From DATKYQ01 sp964640665 (GTDB lineage Bacteria; Myxococcota; B64-G9), in contig CAZXHT010000018.1 of the NCBI GenBank assembly GCA_964640665.1, forward strand, positions 1 through 64,000: DNA of 64,000 nt, in the 5' to 3' direction. The notes beneath the pieces were generated by a model that did not search any database, was not told where the DNA came from, and was given only the letters and a program-made list of their open reading frames with translations. Position 1 is the stretch's first letter, and the number at the start of each line of letters is the position of its first letter. Shown one piece after another: positions 58,177 through 64,000 of this stretch. The position numbers were made by a program, and so were the translations under genes.

Positions 58177-59091
58177 GTGCCCAGGTTCATGTTGCGGGCA
58201 TATACTATGGGTTTATTCTTTTCAATGGCCCTCGCGGCAACTGTCGCGCAGGCCGATGATAAGCCCAGTGTGGCCGTGATAATGAGCAGATCGATCCCTC
58301 CCTATCGAAAAGCCCTCGAGGGGTTCAAAAAAGCACTGCCGTGCAGGGTGAAGGTGTTCGAAGTAAAGAAAGAGAAGAGCTTCGCCGATGTGGCCGGCGA
58401 AGTGAAGAAGGAAAAGCCCGACCTGATTCTGGCGATCGGTTCCAGCGCTCTCCGGCTGGCGATCGACAATTTCAAAAAGACCCCGGTTGTTTTCAGCATG
58501 GTACTCTCCGCCCCAAAGCTTCCCAAGAACGCCTGCGGCATATCCATGATGTTGCCGGCCAAGACGCATCTGAAGGGTTTGAAACTTGTCGCGCCTTCCG
58601 TAAAAACCATCGGAATCGTGTACAACCCCGACAATTCCGGCAAACGCGCGGACGAGTTCAAGGCGGCCGCCGGGAAACTCGGCATGAAGGTTGCGGCCAT
58701 AGCGATCAAGTCGAGGAAGGAGGCCTTCTCCTCGATAAAGCTCCTCAGCGGACGGGTGGATTCCGTCTGGATGATCATGGACAAGGACGTGGTGGCCAAT
58801 TTCGGCCTGATGCTGACGCTCTCGGTGCAGCAGAAGATTCCTTTCGCGACTTTCAGCTACCGCTACGTCGAAAAGGGCGCCTTGCTGGCACTGTGCCCCA
58901 AGTTCGCCGCTCTCGGACGTCAGGCCGGCGAGTTGGCCGCCAAGATCCTGGGAGGCGCACCAGCCTCGCAATTCGGTGTCGCCTATCCCGACAGCTTCTA
59001 CTACTCTTATAATGTAAAGACCGGAATGAAGATCCAGGTGGGAGTTCCGCAGGCGATCTTGAAGAGTGATCACAGGCTCTACGGTAACTGA
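58177..59091 (+). CDS. ABC transporter substrate-binding protein (ABC_sub_bind/TrpX-like)
   Basis: The 304-residue secreted protein has a signal peptide (ending QADDKP) and the ABC_sub_bind pattern: VAVIMSRSIPPYRKALEGF, DLILAIGSSALRLAID, PVVFSMVLSAPKLPKNACGI, KTIGIVYNPDNSGKRADEF, VDSVWMIMDKDVVANFGLML, and ALCPKFAALGRQAGELAAKIL. No permease or ATPase gene is nearby, so the protein may be an orphan or serve a transporter elsewhere. The ligand is not inferable. GTG 58177 has AAGGAG at 6 nt, preferred to TTG 58171. Confidence 0.88.
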   Translation: MPRFMLRAYTMGLFFSMALAATVAQADDKPSVAVIMSRSIPPYRKALEGFKKALPCRVKVFEVKKEKSFADVAGEVKKEKPDLILAIGSSALRLAIDNFKKTPVVFSMVLSAPKLPKNACGISMMLPAKTHLKGLKLVAPSVKTIGIVYNPDNSGKRADEFKAAAGKLGMKVAAIAIKSRKEAFSSIKLLSGRVDSVWMIMDKDVVANFGLMLTLSVQQKIPFATFSYRYVEKGALLALCPKFAALGRQAGELAAKILGGAPASQFGVAYPDSFYYSYNVKTGMKIQVGVPQAILKSDHRLYGN

Positions 59092-59105
59092 CGTCATTAA
59101 CTGTA

Positions 59106-61097
59106 ATGAAGAACTATCTCCTGACGGCTCCTGTCGTCAAAACAGGCCGGCATTTCGAAGATCAACTGAATCCACAACAACTGGAGGCGGCATGCGCACC
59201 CGACGGGGCCGTGCTGGTGATTGCCGGCGCCGGTAGCGGCAAGACGCGCATGCTTACCTACCGGGTCGCCTTCCTCTTGCAGAAAAACGTCCGCGCGTCT
59301 TCCATCGCTCTGTGCACTTTCACCAACAAGGCCGCCAAGGAAATGCTGACCCGGGTCGGGCACCTGGCGAGCAGCGGGTCGAATGACGTCATGGGAGGCA
59401 CATTCCATCACCTGGCCAACAAGTTTCTCAGGGAATTCGCCGCGCGAATCGGCTTCGAGCCGGATTTCGGCATCCTCGACAGAGAAGACTCGCGTGATCT
59501 CATGGCGGACTGCATCGCCGAGCGTGAGAAGAAAGGAAGCGGGCGCATGCTGCCGCGCCCGCCCGTTCTTTGCGATCTGGTCAGCTACGCCGCTAATACG
59601 TTGCAGCCCCTTGACGATGTCGTGTCTCAAAGGTCGCCCTCGCTTGCGCGCATTGCCGATGAAATAATGGCCATCGCGACAACCTATGCGGATCGCAAGC
59701 GCAAGATGAACACGATGGATTTCGACGATTTGCTTACCAACCTCAACCAGCTTTTGGCCGAACAGTCGGACGTGCGCGAAGAGATCTCCTCCCGCTGCAA
59801 ACATGTTCTGGTTGACGAATACCAGGACACAAATCCGCTCCAGTGCCGGATCATAGATTGCCTGGCCGCGGTTCATGAAAACCTGACCGTGGTCGGAGAC
59901 GATGCGCAGTCGATCTATAGTTTCAGGGGGGCCAGCCTGGAAAACATGCTGACCTTCAGCGATCGCTGGCCCGCGGCGCGCCGTTTTTTCCTCGAGACCA
60001 ACTACAGATCGACCCCGCAGATACTCGTTGTGGCCAATAGATCCATTGCCCATAACATGCACCAGCTTCCCAAGAAGCTCTCGGCGGTCCGCGGCGACGG
60101 CCGGCCGCCGGTCCTGGCCGTCGTCCGCGACGTCGATCAGCAGGCCGCATTCGTTGCCCAGCGATTGCTTGAACTGGCGGGGGAGGGAATCGCGCTGAAG
60201 GACATGGCAGTGCTTTACCGCGCTCACTACCACAGCATGGAACTCCAACTCGAGCTATCCCGGCGCGAGATCCCTTTCGTCGTGAGATCCGGCGTGCGCT
60301 TCTTCGAGCAGGCGCATATCAAGGATGTGCTGGCCCACCTGCGTCTGTACACCAATCCGCTGGATGAGCTGAGCTGGCTGCGGGTTTTAAAAATGCAGTC
60401 GGGTATCGGCAGAAGCGGGGCCATAAAAATTTTCAGCATCCTCGGTAAATCGGGCTCGCCTTTCGAGTCTGCTCTCGACCTCGGTGAACACGATTTGCCC
60501 CAAAGGAGCCGCCCGGGCTGGAAGCGCCTGCAGGAGCGCCTGATAAAAATAAGCGAGGCCGAGAGCGGCGGCACGCAAGCGATCATCGAAGCCGTGTTGC
60601 AATACGGCTATCGCGACCTGTTGCCGACCCTGTTCTCCAATCCGGAAAATCGACTCGAAGACATCGAGCAGTTGGCGGAGTATTCGAAGCACTTTCAGGA
60701 CACACGGGCATTCTTGTCAGAGCTGAACCTGCTGTCGAGCATAGGCTCCGAAGACGTGCTCGGCGCCGACCACCAGGATGATCACTTGATCCTCTCGAGC
60801 ATTCACCAGGCCAAGGGCCTGGAATGGAAGGCGGTCTTCACAATAGGGCTAAACGAGGGCCTTTTCCCCCACCCCCGCTCGCTCTCCGAGGAGAGGGGGG
60901 ATGAGGAAGAAAGGCGTCTCTTCTACGTGTCCATCACCAGGGCAATGGACGAACTGTACCTGGTCTGCCCGCTGGTGGCCGATCGGCAAGGCCGCAGGCG
61001 GGCCGTCATGCGCCAATCCCGCTTCGTGGATGAAGTGGCCTCTGGCGACGCCGTGGAGCGCTGGTCGATCAAGGATGCCCCGGCTGGTAGCGCTTGA
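59106..61097 (+). CDS. UvrD/Rep-type SF1 DNA helicase
   Basis: A 663-residue 3'-5' DNA helicase of the UvrD/Rep superfamily. Walker A is GAGSGKT (41-47); other motifs are CTFTNKAAKEM, VDEYQDTN (Walker B), VVGDDAQSIYSFRGA, ETNYRST, and the C-terminal SSIHQAKGLEW and VSITRAMDELYL. It is close to PcrA/UvrD in size, though the C-terminus is short. It functions in repair or replication restart. The ATG has no obvious ribosome-binding site, but no better start is seen. It follows the SBP gene by 14 nt. Confidence 0.92.
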   Translation: MKNYLLTAPVVKTGRHFEDQLNPQQLEAACAPDGAVLVIAGAGSGKTRMLTYRVAFLLQKNVRASSIALCTFTNKAAKEMLTRVGHLASSGSNDVMGGTFHHLANKFLREFAARIGFEPDFGILDREDSRDLMADCIAEREKKGSGRMLPRPPVLCDLVSYAANTLQPLDDVVSQRSPSLARIADEIMAIATTYADRKRKMNTMDFDDLLTNLNQLLAEQSDVREEISSRCKHVLVDEYQDTNPLQCRIIDCLAAVHENLTVVGDDAQSIYSFRGASLENMLTFSDRWPAARRFFLETNYRSTPQILVVANRSIAHNMHQLPKKLSAVRGDGRPPVLAVVRDVDQQAAFVAQRLLELAGEGIALKDMAVLYRAHYHSMELQLELSRREIPFVVRSGVRFFEQAHIKDVLAHLRLYTNPLDELSWLRVLKMQSGIGRSGAIKIFSILGKSGSPFESALDLGEHDLPQRSRPGWKRLQERLIKISEAESGGTQAIIEAVLQYGYRDLLPTLFSNPENRLEDIEQLAEYSKHFQDTRAFLSELNLLSSIGSEDVLGADHQDDHLILSSIHQAKGLEWKAVFTIGLNEGLFPHPRSLSEERGDEEERRLFYVSITRAMDELYLVCPLVADRQGRRRAVMRQSRFVDEVASGDAVERWSIKDAPAGSA

Positions 61098-61216
61098 TGG
61101 TGCCGTCGTCGAAGAGCGGATCGAAATGCTGTTCGAATAGTTTCGTGTTCTGGACGTCATTATTGTTGTGTGCTAGGCTGCGCAAATATCGAATGTGCCA
61201 TTCAGGAGGCGGGATC

Positions 61217-62821
61217 ATGACGGGAAAGAAAACCTGGATCTGCGTGCTCGTTTTTGGGGTTTCACTTGCGGCCTGTTCGGAGCCTGTCACAAATCCCAAG
61301 TGTAGTCTCAACACGGATTGCATCGCCGGCTACCTGTGCAACTCGGCGGGAGAGTGCGACGAGGCCGAACCGGTCTCGATCAAGGCGGTCACGCTGCCGG
61401 ACGCGGTGGTGGGCGACGGTAGCTACAGTCAACCCTTGCCGGCCGAGGGCGGGGTGCCTCCCTATAGCTGGTCTTTTGTCGCCGAAACCAGCGGGGAAGA
61501 CAAGCTCGGCTGGCTGGAGATCGACGAGTCTACCGGCGAGTTGCGCGCCAGAACCGGCCAGGCGCCCAGCGAGTCCGGCGAGGGTTTACGGATCGAGGTA
61601 ACCGTTCACGACCGCTCCAACGGCGGACAGGGCGACAGCGCCCAGCGTTTATTGGACTTGAAGATCGTCGACTGCAATAAGGAAGAGTTGTGCTACACGG
61701 CCGCGGGCGGCGCCTGTTACGAGGGTATCCAGCATTGTGTGGCCGGCATCCTGCAGGCCGCCTGTGAAGACACGCTGCTTTCCAACAATATGGATCACTG
61801 CGGGGCCAGCTGCGAAAGCTGCCCGGCGGGCGCCGACAGTTGCAGCGCGGGCCTGTGCAAGTGCGGCGACATAGACGCCTGTGGGGGTGCGGAGTCGTGC
61901 TGCGGCAACGACGGTTGTTTCGATCTGCAGACCAGCCCGAACCATTGCGGCGACTGCGCGACAGACTGCGCGCTGGATGTAGCAGGCGTTGCAAACTATT
62001 TCTGCGACGCGGGTGTCTGCGACTACGACGCCTGCGACGCAACTCACTTGGATTGCGACGGGGACAGGAAAAACGGTTGCGAGACGCTGATAGACAAGTA
62101 CAACTGCGCAGCCTGCGGCGACGACTGCACCGACACGACGACCTACCCGCACTCGACGGGCCAGGACTGTGAAAACCACGCAAGCTGCACGTTCGGATGC
62201 GAGAGCGGATACGACGACTGCCCGAGCGACGGCGCGGGCTGCGGGACGGTACTGGGCACAGACACCGACTGCACCGGCTGCGGAGACGCCTGCAGCGGCG
62301 ATATAGCCCCGGTGTGCCTGGACACGGGAGATCGTTGCGGCTGCAACGAGCAAGCGGACTGTCCGGCAGACCGCCTGTGTTGCGGCACGCAAACCTGCAT
62401 AATTCATTCGGTGGATAACTGCACGGGTTGTGGAGAGGCATGTTCGGTGAAGGTGGGCGGCAATCACTGCAATGGAGACGTCGCAAACGGGTGGGCGTGC
62501 GAGTGCGATGGAAACGACTCCGATTGCAAGGGTGTCTACGAATTTTCGAAGGAGACGTGTTCCGGCACGTATCAATGTCAATGCAACGCGACGGAGAACT
62601 GCGCGGGACTGCTGGACGACATGTGCTGCTACAAGGGCGGCGAGTTGCATTGTGTGGACCTGTTGACCGACAAGGACAACTGCGGCGTCTGCGGCCGAGC
62701 CTGCGCAGCCGACGAGAACTGCACAGACGGAGTGTGTGGCTGCGGCGGGGGGGAGTGTGGGAACGCGGGGGAGAAGGATGGTTTTGTGGCACAAGCAACG
62801 TTTGCGTCTGTACAGATCTAG
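61217..62821 (+). CDS. Cys-rich lipoprotein, frameshifted near its 3' end
   Basis: The 534-residue frame has a lipoprotein signal (ICVLVFGVSLAAC) and then an Ig-like region (about 45-145) followed by many Cys-rich repeats (for example CGDIDACGGAESCCGNDGC, CAACGDDCTDT, CGVCGRACAADENCTDGVCG). These patterns are typical of secreted stalk or surface proteins of Myxococcota. The frame ends at 62821 with a non-Cys tail (VAQATFASVQI), while the neighbouring frame continues the Cys-rich pattern to 63048. G7 (62747-62753) and G5 (62767-62771) runs lie at the transition, so a frameshift is likely. CAGGAGG precedes ATG 61217. Confidence 0.75.
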   Translation: MTGKKTWICVLVFGVSLAACSEPVTNPKCSLNTDCIAGYLCNSAGECDEAEPVSIKAVTLPDAVVGDGSYSQPLPAEGGVPPYSWSFVAETSGEDKLGWLEIDESTGELRARTGQAPSESGEGLRIEVTVHDRSNGGQGDSAQRLLDLKIVDCNKEELCYTAAGGACYEGIQHCVAGILQAACEDTLLSNNMDHCGASCESCPAGADSCSAGLCKCGDIDACGGAESCCGNDGCFDLQTSPNHCGDCATDCALDVAGVANYFCDAGVCDYDACDATHLDCDGDRKNGCETLIDKYNCAACGDDCTDTTTYPHSTGQDCENHASCTFGCESGYDDCPSDGAGCGTVLGTDTDCTGCGDACSGDIAPVCLDTGDRCGCNEQADCPADRLCCGTQTCIIHSVDNCTGCGEACSVKVGGNHCNGDVANGWACECDGNDSDCKGVYEFSKETCSGTYQCQCNATENCAGLLDDMCCYKGGELHCVDLLTDKDNCGVCGRACAADENCTDGVCGCGGGECGNAGEKDGFVAQATFASVQI

Positions 62822-63048
62822 TCGGTACCTCGAGCCCCGAACCCTGCCCCGCGGGGCAGTATTGTTGTGATAGTGCAAGGGGTTGTTGCAACGTTAGTTG
62901 TGGAACTGCCGTTGCAAGCGATTGTAGCTCGGGTTGTTTTCTCGATCACCCCGGTGCCTACTGGTGTTACTGGGGCTGCTGTACCGGTTGCGCCGCCGAG
63001 GACGAGTGCGACCAGTACGCCCCCGCCAACTTCCCCTTCTCCCAGTAG
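62767..63048 (+). pseudogene. C-terminal part of the Cys-rich lipoprotein in another frame
   Basis: This reading frame continues the upstream pattern: WFCGTSNVCVCTDLVG, CPAGQYCCDSARGCCNVSCG, SDCSSGCFLDHPGAYWCYW, CCTGCAAEDECDQY, then a stop at 63046-63048. It is one base out of phase with 61217-62821. It has no own start or ribosome-binding site. It is thus best read as the displaced 3' end of the same gene. Confidence 0.72.
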
Positions 63049-63075
63049 GCTCCGCCCAACCACCGACAATGCCCA

Positions 63076-63105
63076 TTGAATCGGGATACTCCCTGGATGT
63101 AGACT
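63076..63105 (+). promoter_or_regulatory. Candidate promoter of the terminal TPR lipoprotein gene
   Basis: TTGAAT (63076-63081), 18 nt, then TAGACT (63100-63105). The -10 ends exactly 7 nt before ATG 63112, which lacks a Shine-Dalgarno sequence, so the transcript may be leaderless. Confidence 0.5.
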
Positions 63106-63111
63106 GTTGAC

Positions 63112-64000
63112 ATGCTCGAAAAAGTCGCAAAGAGAAGATCCTCTGCCTGTTTGCTGGCTGGGATGATTTTACTTTCGGGAAGCGCTTGCGTGACCAGCTC
63201 GCAAAGAGCCCGCTCGGCTTACCTTAAGGGCAAAATGGAGTTCGAGAAGGGCAACGTGCTTGACGCTTACCGCACTCTTGACGGCCCGCGGCCGGACAAG
63301 GTCGCTTTGGGGCTTGGCTACACGAAGTTGCTCAGGAAGGTTACGCGCGCAGCCGAGTACCTGATCGAGCAATGGTTGCAAAAAGGCGATTTCTGGGCCA
63401 AGCAGGGCAACCTGCCCAAGGCCTACAAGTACTACTCGGACATCGCCGGGAATCTGCCTGATAGAGATCCGCTCAGAAGAAAACTTCTGGGCAAGGCCAG
63501 GCTTCTGGGCGAGAGATTGAGCTACCTGAAGAAGAGCATCAGCGATCTGGTCAAACAGGGGCGCGATGATTTCAGGCGCAGCCGCGTCAAGGAGGCTCGC
63601 GCCAAGCTGCTCGAAGCCCGCTGGATGGCCCTGGAGAACAACCTCTCGTTCGATATCGGCGTCGAGAGATTGATCGAGGAATGCAACCGACGCGCGCCCA
63701 GCGAGTTCGACCTGGCCCTGAGCAACGAACCCGAAGTGGGGGTGGTATCCCCACTGCAGTCCGCTCTCAAGATCCCCTCGGCGCCCAGGAAAAGCCGTAA
63801 GACACCCTCAAAGACCAAGCGACCAACCACCCGGCCGAGCAGTCCTCCCGCGGACATTCTTGCCAGAAGCGTTCAGGTCAAGGAGATGCTGCAACAGGTG
63901 CGCGATCACATGCGCACCAGAAAATTCGTAAAGGCGATCACCCTGTTGAACAAGGCCCTGGCAATTGACCCCGAGAACAGGGAGGCCAAGGCCTTTTTTA
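63112..64000 (+). CDS. TPR-containing lipoprotein, 3' end cut by window edge
   Basis: The open frame runs from ATG 63112 to the edge, 296 residues without a stop. The N-terminus is a lipoprotein signal (SACLLAGMILLSGSAC). The body is helical and basic, with segments such as MEFEKGNVLDAYRTLDG and WLQKGDFWAKQGNLPKAYKYYSDI. Near the edge KFVKAITLLNKALAIDPENREAKAFF is a clear TPR unit. A Pro/Lys/Ser-rich linker lies at about 218-252. Function is not known; TPR lipoproteins often act as assembly scaffolds. It was left off automated lists because it is incomplete. Confidence 0.75.
   Translation, partial: MLEKVAKRRSSACLLAGMILLSGSACVTSSQRARSAYLKGKMEFEKGNVLDAYRTLDGPRPDKVALGLGYTKLLRKVTRAAEYLIEQWLQKGDFWAKQGNLPKAYKYYSDIAGNLPDRDPLRRKLLGKARLLGERLSYLKKSISDLVKQGRDDFRRSRVKEARAKLLEARWMALENNLSFDIGVERLIEECNRRAPSEFDLALSNEPEVGVVSPLQSALKIPSAPRKSRKTPSKTKRPTTRPSSPPADILARSVQVKEMLQQVRDHMRTRKFVKAITLLNKALAIDPENREAKAFF

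Overview
The window reads as chromosomal DNA of a moderately GC-rich Gram-negative bacterium, most likely a member of Myxococcota or a neighbouring deltaproteobacterial lineage. This is an inference from the gene families: a PEGA-domain pseudokinase, GYF/DUF4388/J/TPR fusion proteins, PilZ proteins, many lipoproteins including Cys-rich and choice-of-anchor-D types, a sigma-54 activator and outer-membrane trafficking genes. No rRNA, tRNA, CRISPR array, transposase or phage gene was seen.

Layout. 1-1600 (minus): a truncated efflux adaptor and panD. 1826-14365 (plus): a tightly packed run with several 4-base overlaps: CBM9-like lipoprotein, ExbB/ExbD, FtsB-like protein, diguanylate cyclase, PIN-PhoH ATPase, acylphosphatase, then an envelope module of S41 protease, LolA-like carrier, outer-membrane barrel and RND/MMPL transporter. 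14362-20209: secreted protein, PilZ-like protein, lipoprotein, dnaK, cbpA-type J protein and a MerR-like regulator. 20212-23206 (minus): acyl-CoA dehydrogenase with its own promoter/operator, and a homologue of the mitochondrial TAM41 CDP-diacylglycerol synthase. 23631-28039 (minus): GH57 glucan-branching enzyme, DUF4912 protein and a GYF-DUF4388-J-TPR protein. 28165-31123 (plus): secreted protein, membrane protein and a transmembrane pseudokinase with two PEGA domains.

31284-41968 holds several lipoproteins, a deoxynucleoside kinase, an AI-2E family permease, a three-module thioredoxin-fold lipoprotein, a radical SAM protein that looks leaderless, and a PP2C phosphatase fused to a cyclic-nucleotide domain. 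42004-44870 is a divergent pair: a TauE/SafE exporter with a good sigma-54 promoter and a sigma-54 activator. 44882-48114 holds a PilZ/degenerate-J protein, RNase G and a 53-residue Lys-rich KKKVA-repeat (histone H1 tail-like) protein with its own promoter, operator-like dyad and terminator. 48308-50760 pairs a GH3-family adenylating enzyme with a HAD hydrolase. 50908-64000 holds envelope proteins, two metallophosphoesterases, tilS, an NlpC/P60 lipoprotein, a substrate-binding protein, a UvrD-type helicase, a frameshifted Cys-rich lipoprotein and a truncated TPR lipoprotein.

The most notable non-coding structure is a 66-bp element present as two identical copies 11.4 kb apart (39323 and 50760), each carrying a 39-nt interrupted palindrome. 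The most notable protein-level observations are the KKKVA protein, the TAM41 homologue, the pseudokinase operon, the S41-LolA-barrel-RND module and a recurrent arrangement in which a promoter -10 box ends 7-9 nt before an ATG that lacks a Shine-Dalgarno sequence. All function calls come from reading the sequence; no database search was run.
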